Origin: Bacteroidales bacterium
Lineage (GTDB): Bacteria; Bacteroidota; Bacteroidia; Bacteroidales; P3
Assembly (NCBI GenBank): GCA_030523765.1
Contig: JAUNHX010000018.1
Span: 1 to 46,965, forward strand
DNA: 46,965 bases
Reading direction: 5' to 3'
Numbering within the stretch: position 1 is the stretch's first letter; each line of letters starts with the position of its first letter. The notes beneath the pieces are model-generated. The model was not told the origin of the DNA and ran no database searches. It saw only the letters and a program-made list of their open reading frames with translations. Positions 26,344 to 35,155 of the stretch are shown here, piece after piece. The translations under genes and the position numbers were made by a program.

Positions 26344-26892
26344 ATGAAGTACTACGAAGTTTACCCCTACAAAATCTCTCGCGGTCATTCCGCCACAGGT
26401 ATGTCGGTACTGACCCTCTACGAGCCTACCACTCATCAAAACATACCTATCCTTATCGGTCCTCATGAGGCCGATATGATTACTATCGAACAGGAGGGAC
26501 ATAAAACGCGTAGGCCTATGACCCACGAGCTGATATGCACTATTTTCAACGAGTGCGGTCTTCAGATGAAAGATGCTACGATAGACCGTCTAGAGGATGG
26601 TATCTTCTACGCTACCCTCTATCTTGACGACGGACTATCGGTGAAACATATCGATGCTCGTGCTAGCGATGTTATCATCCTGGCTATGCGTATGGGTGTC
26701 GACATCCACCTCAGTCAGGCCATCCTCGATGAAGCGGGCTATCCTAGCGATTTCGAAACACTTACCGATCCCGAAGAGGAGGAAGCTCCTACTCTTGAAG
26801 AATTGGAAGAGATGCTCCACCAAGCGGAAGAGGCCGAAGAATATGAGCGTGCCGCTGAAATTATGGAGCAGATAAAGAAATATAAACAATAA
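26344..26892 (+). CDS. Bifunctional nuclease (DUF151) domain protein with UVR motif
   Basis: A 182-residue cytosolic protein. Residues about 1-130 match the bifunctional nuclease (BFN/DUF151) domain, with IPILIGPHEADMITIE, RPMTHELICTIF and SVKHIDARASDVIILAMRMG. After an acidic linker, residues about 148-180 form a UVR-type helical hairpin (LEELEEMLHQAEEAEEYERA), the motif that mediates UvrB-UvrC contacts. BFN activity is known from only a few proteins, so the nuclease function is not proven. It probably forms a unit with rdgB, which would fit nucleotide or DNA quality control. Confidence 0.88.
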   Translation: MKYYEVYPYKISRGHSATGMSVLTLYEPTTHQNIPILIGPHEADMITIEQEGHKTRRPMTHELICTIFNECGLQMKDATIDRLEDGIFYATLYLDDGLSVKHIDARASDVIILAMRMGVDIHLSQAILDEAGYPSDFETLTDPEEEEAPTLEELEEMLHQAEEAEEYERAAEIMEQIKKYKQ

Positions 26893-27028
26893 TAATTTTA
26901 CAGTATGTGATATAAATTCACCGATAAAAAATGATAATAGGTGATAGGAATCGCCAGAAATGAATTTATAGGACATACCTTAATAAATAATAATCATTAT
27001 CCTTTCATAAACCTTTTATACTTTGATT

Positions 27029-27844
27029 ATGTCTCCTCTCCAACAATATGATGAATCGGCTCAATATCTTCGCAGTCAGATCAACGAGATTCCTGAAGTG
27101 GCTATCGTGCTAGGTAGTGGACTGGGTAAATTGGCCGATGCTATAGATAATCCTATCACTATCCCTTATTCGGCTATCCCTCATTTCATGGTCAGTACGG
27201 CTGTGGGACATAAGGGCAACCTCATCTTTGGACGTCTTGGCGGTCGGCCGGTAGTAGCAATGCAGGGGCGCTTCCATTATTATGAGGGCTACACGATGCA
27301 GCAGGTTACTTTCCCTATGCGTGTGTTTAGCAGACTAGGTATTCGTACTGTGATGGTTAGTAATGCTGCTGGTGGACTCAATCCCGATTTCCGTGTTGGT
27401 GATCTGATGATTATCACCGATCATATCAGTTTCATGCCTAATCCTCTGATAGGAAAGAATATCGATGAGATGGGACCCCGTTTCCCTGATATGACAACCG
27501 TTTATAGTCGCCGTTTGCGGAAGTTGGCTCACGAGGCTGCTGCTTCTATGGGTATCACGCTACGTGAGGGAGTATACGTGGCTGAGACAGGTCCTACGTA
27601 TGAAACCCCTGCCGAATACCGTATGTATCATATGATGGGGGGCGATGCTGTAGGTATGTCTACTGTTCCCGAGGTCATCGTGGCTCGTCATTGTGGTATG
27701 GAGATTTTCGGCATGAGTGTTATCACCAACTGTGCTAAAGATCTCAGCGATACGGTCCTCAATGATGGAAACGATGTGATCGTTGCTGCCGATAAGGCTG
27801 CCGACTCGATGACACAACTATTTACTCGTATCATTGCCCAATAA
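27029..27844 (+). CDS. Purine nucleoside phosphorylase
   Basis: A 271-residue PNP of the trimeric, guanosine/inosine-preferring type, which splits purine nucleosides with phosphate in salvage. Motifs: VLGSGLGKLADAID at the phosphate-binding N-terminus, QGRFHYYEGYTMQQVTFPMR, SNAAGGLNPDFRVGDLMIITDHI, ETGPTYETPAEYRM and GMSTVPEVIVARHCGMEIFGMS. The frame opens at a TTG at 27023, but the ATG at 27029 gives the normal N-terminus. A TATACTTTG just upstream resembles the -7 element with one extra base. A BASS transporter follows after 42 bases. Confidence 0.95.
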   Translation: MSPLQQYDESAQYLRSQINEIPEVAIVLGSGLGKLADAIDNPITIPYSAIPHFMVSTAVGHKGNLIFGRLGGRPVVAMQGRFHYYEGYTMQQVTFPMRVFSRLGIRTVMVSNAAGGLNPDFRVGDLMIITDHISFMPNPLIGKNIDEMGPRFPDMTTVYSRRLRKLAHEAAASMGITLREGVYVAETGPTYETPAEYRMYHMMGGDAVGMSTVPEVIVARHCGMEIFGMSVITNCAKDLSDTVLNDGNDVIVAADKAADSMTQLFTRIIAQ

Positions 27845-27886
27845 ATAAACTAATATCAACTCATACCCAACTCTTATACAACTAAA

Positions 27887-28792
27887 ATGCAAAACCTTCG
27901 CACTTATGTGCTTCCTATAGCCATCCTGATGGGCTGTCTCTTTCATAATTATTGCGGACAGCTAGCTTTTCTTACTCCCTATTTTATCTATATCATCTTG
28001 CTGTTGGCTTTCTGTGCTGTCGATGTGCGTCGCCTTCGTCCCAAGAAACTTGATCTGTGGCTTATCCTCTATCAGGTCTTTGTTAGCGGAGCTCTTTATC
28101 TGATACTCCGTTGGTGTGGTGTTAACGAAATTATTTCGCAAGGAATATTAGTAGGAGTTCTCTGTCCGGTAGCTGCCTCGAGTGTGGTGATTGCCTGTAT
28201 GCTGGGGGCTAACCGATCAACGATGACAGCCTATTGTATTATCAGCAACCTCGTAACTGTCGTCGCTGCTCCTATCTATTTCTCTTTCATCGGGCAGAAT
28301 CAAGATATGCCCTTCTTTGAATCGGTATGGATTATTTTCCAACATGTGTTCTCTGCTGTGGGTCTCCCCTTCGTCACCGCTCTTCTACTGCAACATTTTT
28401 GGCCTAAGGCAAACACGTTCCTTACTCGCTTCAAGAGCTGGAGTTTCTATGTCTGGGGAGTCCTCTTCACCATCACCTTTGGACAAACGGTCCATTTCAT
28501 CATCCTTCATGGTCGTGCCAATCTCACCAGCGTTATTGTCCTCACTGTGGCTGCACTAGTTGGTGCCATACTCCAATTCGGATTGGGACGCATCATTGGT
28601 CGCCATTATGGAGAAAAGATTGCTGGTCAGCAGCTTATGGGGCAGAAAAATAGTTCGTTGGGTATTTGGATGTCTAACCTTTACCTCGAACCACTCGCCG
28701 CTGTTTATTTAGCTAGCTATTCGGTGATACAGAATATCATCAACTCACTTGAAATATGGTGGGCTGGAAAACATGGGGTCAAAGAGACCTAA
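27887..28792 (+). CDS. BASS (bile acid:sodium symporter) family transporter
   Basis: A 301-residue inner-membrane protein with about nine or ten hydrophobic helices and short loops. The fold pattern, the GVLCPVAASSVVIACMLG segment in the fourth helix region and the QQLMGQKNSSLGIWM segment in a late helix match the BASS family of sodium-coupled organic anion carriers. The substrate cannot be read from sequence; bile acids are only the founding example. It follows the purine nucleoside phosphorylase, and its stop lies 13 bases from the stop of the convergent EamA gene, leaving no room for separate terminators. Confidence 0.85.
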   Translation: MQNLRTYVLPIAILMGCLFHNYCGQLAFLTPYFIYIILLLAFCAVDVRRLRPKKLDLWLILYQVFVSGALYLILRWCGVNEIISQGILVGVLCPVAASSVVIACMLGANRSTMTAYCIISNLVTVVAAPIYFSFIGQNQDMPFFESVWIIFQHVFSAVGLPFVTALLLQHFWPKANTFLTRFKSWSFYVWGVLFTITFGQTVHFIILHGRANLTSVIVLTVAALVGAILQFGLGRIIGRHYGEKIAGQQLMGQKNSSLGIWMSNLYLEPLAAVYLASYSVIQNIINSLEIWWAGKHGVKET

Positions 28793-28805
28793 TGAATTGT
28801 AAAAA

Positions 28806-29759
28806 CTAGCGTTGCTTCAATGGAGGCGGAGTAGCCGCACGACTCTGGTTGACGATAGCTACACCTGCAAAGACCAAAATCACAGCCAATAGTTTCTGCC
28901 AAGTAAAAGTATCTAAACCAAGACTGATGCTGATAGCAGCAGCAATGATAGGTTGAAGATAGCTGTACATACTGACAAGAGTAGGTCGGATATGCTTCTG
29001 TCCTAATGGTATAAGAAAATAGGCTACGAAGGTGGCGAAGAAAATAAGGTAGGCTATCTCCCACCACACCTGAGCACTTACGGCCTGATAGTCGATAACA
29101 GTAAAGATCTGTTTGGCTGAAAGAGGTAGGGAGACGATGAAGGAGACAAGGAACATCCATTTCATGAATGTAACTACACTATATTTAGCTATCAGCGGAC
29201 GGAAGATACCGAGATAGAGGGCAAAACAGAAAGTGTTGATAATAAGAAGTACCACCCCTAACGGTTCAGTATGATCTACGCCTCCACTCCTTCCCACGCT
29301 ATTAAAGATCAGTATCAAGGCTCCCGACAGTCCAAGTGCTACACCTAGCGCTTTCTTCCAAGTAATAGGTTCTTTAAGGAAGATGGCTGCTACAAACATG
29401 GTCATGATGGGTGTCATCGAACTAAGGATTGAGGTGTCGATAGTGGTGGTCATCGTAATGGCCGAAAGGAAGGTCATTTGCGGGATGAAGAGTCCTATCA
29501 GTGAGGCACCTACAATCTTCAGCATATCGCCTTTCTCTACGGGTTCCTTGGGTAAGAAAAAGGATAGGAGCCAAAAGAGGGCACCAGCTACGAGCGATCG
29601 GAATGTGAAGAGAGCTATGGGTGAAATGCCTCCTTCGTTGGCAATATCTTTACATAGCACAATATTGATTCCGAAGATTGCATAGGCTCCAAAACTTGCT
29701 AGATGGCCTAGCCAAACGAGATTACGATTATTGGTATTACTAACAGTTGTATCAGACAT
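28806..29759 (-). CDS. EamA/DMT family transporter
   Basis: A 317-residue inner-membrane protein with ten predicted helices in two EamA repeats, typical of drug/metabolite transporters that export amino acids or other small metabolites. Diagnostic parts are IFGINIVLCKDIAN in helix 1, FRSLVAGALFWLL, PMMTMF-like SSMTPIMTMFVAAIFLKEP at the end of the first repeat, and VSMYSYLQPIIAAAISISLG with AVILVFAGVAIVNQSR at the end. A TTG at 29780 is in frame, but the ATG at 29759 is the better start. It is 79 bases after the SUI1 gene and may be its last operon member. Confidence 0.9.
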   Translation of the reverse strand: MSDTTVSNTNNRNLVWLGHLASFGAYAIFGINIVLCKDIANEGGISPIALFTFRSLVAGALFWLLSFFLPKEPVEKGDMLKIVGASLIGLFIPQMTFLSAITMTTTIDTSILSSMTPIMTMFVAAIFLKEPITWKKALGVALGLSGALILIFNSVGRSGGVDHTEPLGVVLLIINTFCFALYLGIFRPLIAKYSVVTFMKWMFLVSFIVSLPLSAKQIFTVIDYQAVSAQVWWEIAYLIFFATFVAYFLIPLGQKHIRPTLVSMYSYLQPIIAAAISISLGLDTFTWQKLLAVILVFAGVAIVNQSRAATPPPLKQR

Positions 29760-29838
29760 ATTATCAAATAGGGAATGCAATATCGAATGCGGTTCTCCAC
29801 ATTCCTCAATTAAAGGATGAACAATAAAATTAGGTGCC

Positions 29839-30180
29839 TTAATTGCCTTTAATCACTTTTCCATAGCCTTCTTGGGTAAGCACCTCAACAATTCGATCTC
29901 GGAAGTCGCCCTGTATAAGGATCTCACCCTCTTTGGCACTGCCTCCAACACCACAACGGTTCTTGAGGCGTTTGGCTAATTCGGAGAGATCATCATTGGT
30001 GCCAACAAATCCAGTAACAAGGGTTACCTGCTTACCTCCACGCTGACGGCGATCGATACGCACCGTGAGTCGCTGTTGGGCTGGAGGAAGTGTCTGTTGT
30101 TCAATATCCTCGTCGTCGGTTTGATATTGGAAGTCGGGGTTGGTGCTATATACTACACCAATACGGTTTTTCTTACTCAT
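29839..30180 (-). CDS. SUI1/eIF1-like translation factor (YciH family)
   Basis: A 113-residue protein with a disordered N-terminus of about 45 residues and a SUI1 domain (LTVRIDRRQRGGKQVTLVTG, then RLKNRCGVGGSAKEGEILIQGD). The domain is shared with eukaryotic eIF1 and bacterial YciH, which can affect start-codon selection and initiator tRNA choice. Its start codon lies inside the 3' end of the lipid kinase gene (8-base overlap), so translation is probably coupled. The link between a translation factor and envelope lipid genes looks like operon convenience and not shared function. Confidence 0.92.
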   Translation of the reverse strand: MSKKNRIGVVYSTNPDFQYQTDDEDIEQQTLPPAQQRLTVRIDRRQRGGKQVTLVTGFVGTNDDLSELAKRLKNRCGVGGSAKEGEILIQGDFRDRIVEVLTQEGYGKVIKGN

Positions 30181-31159
30181 GTTGTGGAGGTAGGATGGTG
30201 GATTTTAATTCGTTTATATCTCGTTCTATCTTGCGGATAGCCTTATGTGCTAACACCTTTGGTGTGGGAGTACGTTGTGGCTTGCGGCAGATGATGTTGA
30301 GGGAACGGGGTATGTTGGTAAAATGGAGTTCGGTACCTACCGACTCGCCCTCGCCATCGATGTTAACCCATTTGGATTCGTTGTTGTGGACAATAACCTC
30401 ATGGGCTTTGAATATCTCCACATGCTGCGATACTTCAAAATGGTTGGTGTAGATGAGTGGAGCCGTAAGGGGTAGATGTGCTAGAGGTATCTTGTCGACA
30501 ATACAGACATCGATGAGTCCATCGTCGAGGCGTGCCAATGGTGCTATAGCTGTATTGTAGCCAAACTGGTTGGAATTGGCGAAACTAACAAACCATGCTG
30601 AACGTTCCACCTCTCGCCCATCGATCGTCATCCGATAAAGGGTATTCTTCGAGGTAGGATAATCTGATACACAGATGTTGGCGTAGGCCTGAAAACCACG
30701 TACTTTCGCCAGTTTCATCCGTCGAGCCACCTGAGCATCGAAACCGATACCAGCTATGCTGGCATAGAGGTAGTCGTTGAGTTGAATCGTATCGATGGCT
30801 GCCACATAAAAGTCGTTGAGCAATTTGATGGCCAACGCAGGTGTGAGGGGTATTTTCAAATTGCGGGCCAACCCATTACCACTACCACAAGGGATAATAC
30901 CCATTGTGATGTTGCTACCTTTGAGTCCGTTAACAACATCATTGACACTACCATCGCCTCCTACAGCAACAACAGCATCGAAGCCTCCTTCTTCTACCGC
31001 CTGTCGGGCCAATTCTGTTCCGTGGTGGATCCTCTCGGTATAACGCACCTCGTAATCGTAGTGATCGAGGTTGAGGTTATTCTGGATTAGGGTCTCTATG
31101 CGACGCTGACGACCTATTCCAGAGATGGGGTTAACTATAAATAGAAATTTCTTTTTCAT
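30173..31159 (-). CDS. Diacylglycerol kinase-like lipid kinase (DgkB/YegS family)
   Basis: A 328-residue soluble kinase. The N-terminal catalytic domain starts FLFIVNPISGIGRQRRIE and carries the hallmark VAVGGDGSVNDVVNGL and MGIIPCGSGNGLARNL; the C-terminal beta-sandwich has ASIAGIGFDAQVAR and DDGLIDVCIV. The family phosphorylates diacylglycerol or related lipids at the membrane surface. In Firmicutes DgkB returns the diacylglycerol released by LtaS to phospholipid synthesis. Here the gene starts within the stop region of an LtaS-like gene (4-base overlap), so the same pairing is suggested. A sphingosine- or ceramide-type substrate is an alternative, as many Bacteroidales make sphingolipids. 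Confidence 0.88.
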   Translation of the reverse strand: MKKKFLFIVNPISGIGRQRRIETLIQNNLNLDHYDYEVRYTERIHHGTELARQAVEEGGFDAVVAVGGDGSVNDVVNGLKGSNITMGIIPCGSGNGLARNLKIPLTPALAIKLLNDFYVAAIDTIQLNDYLYASIAGIGFDAQVARRMKLAKVRGFQAYANICVSDYPTSKNTLYRMTIDGREVERSAWFVSFANSNQFGYNTAIAPLARLDDGLIDVCIVDKIPLAHLPLTAPLIYTNHFEVSQHVEIFKAHEVIVHNNESKWVNIDGEGESVGTELHFTNIPRSLNIICRKPQRTPTPKVLAHKAIRKIERDINELKSTILPPQHE

Positions 31160-33090
31160 TTTTGAAGAGTCATTTGATTATTTAGCATACGCTGGTTGTA
31201 CTGTTGAACAATCGACCGAAGAAGACGAACATCTTCGGGACGACCGGTCACTTCTTGTATAGTGGGTTGGGCCTTGTTGTCTGCCATCAGTGTAGCTACC
31301 TGGGTACCCTTGTTGAGGATATAGAAACCATTACCGTAGACAATCTGCCAGCCACCACGAGGTTGGAAGAGACTGTTGCCGAAGCATACTACCGACTCAT
31401 CGAGGCCCAAATAGTCAATGAGGGTGGGCATCAGGTCAGTTTGCTGTACGATAGTGTTGCTTTGGGTTCCTCTAGCCGATTCGCCTGGCAGATAGAACAT
31501 CATAGGTATACGATATGATCCATCAAGACCGGTATAACGGCTGTCTATCACACAACCGGGATGATCGCCCATAATGATGAAAAGAGTGCGGTTAAACCAA
31601 GGTTGCTTAGAGGCTGTTTCGAAAAATTGCTGAAGTGCATAGTCGGCGTAATTGACAACCTGCAGCAACGGCTTGGGGCCCTGCTTGAATCGCCCAGTGT
31701 ATTGTTCGGGTACGGTGTAAGGATGATGAGACGAGATGGTGAACTCACCTACAAAGAAGGGCTCTTCCATCTGATTCATCTCCTCCACCATATATTGCAG
31801 CCAGGGTTCGTCGAAGATACCCCATACACCATCGTAGTTGGTACCCTCGCCGTATTTCTTCTCATATTCCGACTGACCGTAATAATGTTCAAAACCGATA
31901 TGATAACAAAAATCGTCGAAGCCCATCACTCCATTATATGAGTTGTGGAAGAAGGAGGTGGTATAACCATATTTCTTCAATATGGTAGGAAGCGAATTGA
32001 ACGTGTTGTTGTGATAAGGACTGGTGGGAATGGGACATTCCATAAGGGTGGGTACTCCCGCCATTGCAGCAGGAATCGACTCGATCGATTTCTTTCCGTT
32101 TGAGCGACCATTATAAAGATGGCTATAGCGAGCAAGACTGTCGAGGAAGGGTGTATACGATTCCCCATTACTATTGTAACAACCCATATACTCTTGCGAA
32201 AAACTTTCTAGAATCAATACTACGACATTGCTATAACGCATCGTATCTGTACTGGTGCTATCGCTATTAACGAGTCGTCCTCCGCCTGCTGTCCACATGG
32301 GCTGTGCGTAAGGATGGGTGGCAGGTGCAAGAGGTGTAGTAACAGCCGTAAAGGCACTCTCTGCATCATCGAACTGATAAGGAGCCAATCCTGGATGGAG
32401 AGTAGTATAAAGGATATTGTATGCCGAATTGGTTACCAAGGGAGTGTTCTGAATCTGACAGTAGCGGGCCGAGAGAGCTCGATCAACAATAGGTCGAACA
32501 CGGAATCCACTCACCGAGAGGAAGAGAATCAAGATCATTCCCAATCCGAAAGCTACCCACGATCCCGAACTATTTTTCCGTTTGGGAGTCGACAACCTAT
32601 TGCGACCTATAAAGAAGATGAGGAAAGCTGCTATTAGGATAGCTGCTAGCACCAAATACCAATAGCCGAGCAAGAATTTAGGTCCTAACGTACCCATATG
32701 TCCTCCTACAGTGAGATATTGGAAGATGTCGGCACTCAGTCGTCGGTAGGTGAAAGAGTAATAGGCGGCATCGCTGAGGGTTGGCACCAAAATGAAGAGA
32801 ACCCCTATCCAATAGATCAGTTCAGCGAAAAAGCGATATCCTTTTTGGTATCGTGCATTGAAGGGCAAGAGCATAAGAATCCAGTAAGGCAGCAACACAA
32901 AGGCTACCGTTGCTGCACCAAAACGAATATTACCCCAAAGGATACTAAGCCACTCTCCTACACTACCTACCGAAAAAAGGTATCCGTTACAGATGGTAAA
33001 AACCACCTGTGCCAACAAAAGGGCTACGAAGGTCAGTAGGAACCTCAGTAGAAGGAAAAGATAAATAGAACGTTCTTTTTTTGTTTTCAT
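31156..33090 (-). CDS. LTA synthase family (phosphoglycerol transferase-like) membrane protein
   Basis: A 644-residue protein with about five N-terminal transmembrane helices (to about residue 205) and a periplasmic sulfatase-type domain (about 280-600). Active-site marks are VVVLILESFSQE (metal E), SNGKKSIESIPAAMAG (the serine takes the place of the LtaS threonine nucleophile), TISSHHPYTVP (H) and FIIMGDHPG (D-H). The family moves glycerophosphate or phosphoethanolamine from phospholipids to glycans or lipids, releasing diacylglycerol. The next gene, a DgkB-like kinase, overlaps by 4 bases. The polymer or glycan modified here is unknown. Confidence 0.85.
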   Translation of the reverse strand: MKTKKERSIYLFLLLRFLLTFVALLLAQVVFTICNGYLFSVGSVGEWLSILWGNIRFGAATVAFVLLPYWILMLLPFNARYQKGYRFFAELIYWIGVLFILVPTLSDAAYYSFTYRRLSADIFQYLTVGGHMGTLGPKFLLGYWYLVLAAILIAAFLIFFIGRNRLSTPKRKNSSGSWVAFGLGMILILFLSVSGFRVRPIVDRALSARYCQIQNTPLVTNSAYNILYTTLHPGLAPYQFDDAESAFTAVTTPLAPATHPYAQPMWTAGGGRLVNSDSTSTDTMRYSNVVVLILESFSQEYMGCYNSNGESYTPFLDSLARYSHLYNGRSNGKKSIESIPAAMAGVPTLMECPIPTSPYHNNTFNSLPTILKKYGYTTSFFHNSYNGVMGFDDFCYHIGFEHYYGQSEYEKKYGEGTNYDGVWGIFDEPWLQYMVEEMNQMEEPFFVGEFTISSHHPYTVPEQYTGRFKQGPKPLLQVVNYADYALQQFFETASKQPWFNRTLFIIMGDHPGCVIDSRYTGLDGSYRIPMMFYLPGESARGTQSNTIVQQTDLMPTLIDYLGLDESVVCFGNSLFQPRGGWQIVYGNGFYILNKGTQVATLMADNKAQPTIQEVTGRPEDVRLLRSIVQQYNQRMLNNQMTLQK

Positions 33091-33188
33091 TTTTATTTTG
33101 TTGTTGTTTTGTTTTCGTTATTACAGTTCTTTTTGAAGAGACATCTCCACATCAGATAGACAATCTAGCTAACAAGCAATAGAATCTC

Positions 33189-34184
33189 TTATTTGGGGTG
33201 ATAACCCGATGCGTCGAGGATTTTCCGACTATTGGGTTCGGCCATCAGATCGGAGAGCGACGACTTGGTTTGTTGCATATATTGCTTCACAATCTGCCAT
33301 CCTATATATTGTGCTGTTCGAGGAGCCGAGTTGCGGAAAGCATTGGTTTTAGGTGCTTCATCGATGTAATTGTTGAAGTGGTTCAAATCTTTATCGAAGA
33401 GCATCTTGTTCTGAATAAAGTAGGCCCATACGTTGGCCTCGTTCTGGCGCATCCACTCCATCTGTTCGGCGCTATAACGGATCTTGATACTGTCGGCTTT
33501 CGAAGGCATCACCTTATCTAGGAAATAAAGGGTCTTACCTTCAGCAATCATATAATCGAGTAGCATAGGCTCTTTTTCGGGGAAAACAGCTAGATTACGA
33601 CCTATGGCAGCCATACAGTCAGAGGCGATATAGGCGCTATCGCACAAACGAACTAAATACATTGGGGTACCACCATAACCATATTTCTCAAACGAAGGGA
33701 GCACATATTGGTCGAGGGCAATCAAGAGGGTCGACCCATCGGCAGCCACTCGGTAATCATAATCAAACATCGCACTGACAAAGGTGATATAGCGCTGATA
33801 GTCAAGTTCGATGCCAGCTTTCTGTGCCCGCTCGATGGCATCGGTCAGTTCAGCCTCCAGCCAGTAGAGGTTAGCATAGTGTGCTTGTACACTATCGTAG
33901 ATTTCGCGTACCGAAGGATCATGAGCAAAGTCTACCATCTGAGCCATCAGCTGCGCATCGCCAGGCTTTACGTTAAGTAACGGCGATGCATACTCGGTAT
34001 AATGCTGTTGTAAAACCGACTGCAGTTGTTCGGGTGGAGTATCGAAAATAAGCTTCTCAAGGCGCAAAAGGGAAATATTGTCCTCGTTATGCTCCGTATT
34101 ATTGTTGCTCTTCGAGCGACATCCAATCAGTCCGACCGATATGATTGTCAGCAGAGTATACAGTATGATATGTTTCTTCTTCAT
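33189..34184 (-). CDS. GldB-like lipoprotein
   Basis: A 331-residue lipoprotein with C22 after IISVGLIGC. It matches the GldB family by its overall pattern and C-terminal signature: YFIQNKMLFDKDLNHFNNYI, then APRTAQYIGWQIVKQYMQ, and a final RKILDASGYHPK. GldB is needed for gliding in Flavobacterium, yet homologues are widespread in non-gliding Bacteroidota and the molecular role is not known. The frame extends to 34253, but the signal peptide and the promoter at 34213-34220 set the start at the ATG at 34184. It is 98 bases upstream of the LtaS-like gene and probably heads that transcript. Confidence 0.85.
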   Translation of the reverse strand: MKKKHIILYTLLTIISVGLIGCRSKSNNNTEHNEDNISLLRLEKLIFDTPPEQLQSVLQQHYTEYASPLLNVKPGDAQLMAQMVDFAHDPSVREIYDSVQAHYANLYWLEAELTDAIERAQKAGIELDYQRYITFVSAMFDYDYRVAADGSTLLIALDQYVLPSFEKYGYGGTPMYLVRLCDSAYIASDCMAAIGRNLAVFPEKEPMLLDYMIAEGKTLYFLDKVMPSKADSIKIRYSAEQMEWMRQNEANVWAYFIQNKMLFDKDLNHFNNYIDEAPKTNAFRNSAPRTAQYIGWQIVKQYMQQTKSSLSDLMAEPNSRKILDASGYHPK

Positions 34185-34212
34185 ATTTCTATTATATATA
34201 ATAATGGCTTTG

Positions 34213-34220
34213 CAAAGATA
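34213..34220 (-). promoter_or_regulatory. -7 promoter element before the GldB-like gene
   Basis: The minus strand reads TATCTTTG, an exact -7 match, 28 bases before the ATG at 34184. It is likely to drive the GldB-LtaS-kinase-SUI1 group. Confidence 0.65.
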
Positions 34221-34305
34221 CATATTTATTTGCGAATGGCATCGAAATAACACATATATAATATATAAAAAGGGTCTCCAACCGACATAAAAGGGGTGCG
34301 AGACA

Positions 34306-34345
34306 ACAAAAAATGCCCCACATCGATTCTTCGATATGGGGCATT
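34306..34345 (-). terminator. Intrinsic terminator after sdhB
   Basis: On the minus strand AATGCCCCATATCGA pairs with TCGATGTGGGGCATT (34331-34345 with 34312-34326) around an AGAA loop, followed by TTTTTT. The single non-Watson-Crick pair is U-G only when read on the minus strand, which supports the direction. It starts about 20 bases after the sdhB stop. Confidence 0.92.
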
Positions 34346-34364
34346 GGGGAAGGAAAAATACAAA

Positions 34365-35135
34365 TTAGTATTTCAGCTCCTTCTTTTTGTCGGAACCCAA
34401 CGTTGCGCCAATAAACTGACGGTTGAGTCGTGCAATATTGACACGCTTAATCTGCTTGGGGCATTCAGCCTCGCAGGCATAGGTGTTGGTGCAAGAACCG
34501 AAGCCGAGCTCGTCCATCTTGTGGATCATGTTCTTAACACGCTCCTTAGCCTCAGGCTTACCTTGAGGCAGAAGGGCAAGGTGACTTACCTTAGCGCTGA
34601 CGAAGAGCATTGCCGAAGCATTCTTACAAGCAGCCACACAAGCGCCACAACCAATACATTCAGCAGCATCCATAGCAGCATCGGCCGTATGTTTGGGGAT
34701 GAGGATGCTATTAGCATCGGGCACACCACCAGTAGTAGTGCTGATATAACCACCCGACTGGATGATCTTATCGAAAGCAGTGCGATCCACCACAAGGTCT
34801 TTGATCACGGGGAATGCTTTAGCACGCCACGGTTCAATCCAAATATCGTCACCATCATGGAATTTACGCATGTGGAGCTGGCAAGTGGTCACACCGTCAT
34901 CATTGCCGTGAGGACGACCGTTGATGTAGAGACCACACATACCGCAAATACCTTCGCGGCAGTCATTGTCGAAACATACGGGGTGAGCAATATTATCGTT
35001 GATAAGCTGTTCGTTCAGGATGTCGAGCATCTCGAGGAAGGAGCACTCGGCTGAGATATTATCGAGCTGATAGGTCTCGAAACGGCCTTTGGCCTGGGCG
35101 TTTTCTTGACGCCATATATGTAAAGTGAATTTCAT
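34365..35135 (-). CDS. sdhB: Fumarate reductase/succinate dehydrogenase iron-sulfur subunit
   Basis: A 256-residue electron-transfer subunit linking flavin to the membrane heme subunit. The plant-type [2Fe-2S] domain has [18 protein letters not shown], followed by a CQLHM cysteine. The C-terminal domain has [17 protein letters not shown] and a late [15 protein letters not shown] cluster for the [4Fe-4S] and [3Fe-4S] centres. It is the last gene of the sdhC-sdhA-sdhB operon (20-base gap after sdhA) and is followed by a strong terminator. In anaerobic Bacteroidales the complex normally reduces fumarate with menaquinol, making succinate. Confidence 0.95.
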   Translation of the reverse strand: MKFTLHIWRQENAQAKGRFETYQLDNISAECSFLEMLDILNEQLINDNIAHPVCFDNDCREGICGMCGLYINGRPHGNDDGVTTCQLHMRKFHDGDDIWIEPWRAKAFPVIKDLVVDRTAFDKIIQSGGYISTTTGGVPDANSILIPKHTADAAMDAAECIGCGACVAACKNASAMLFVSAKVSHLALLPQGKPEAKERVKNMIHKMDELGFGSCTNTYACEAECPKQIKRVNIARLNRQFIGATLGSDKKKELKY

Positions 35136-35155
35136 TTCCTAAGTGCTTTTTTTGA

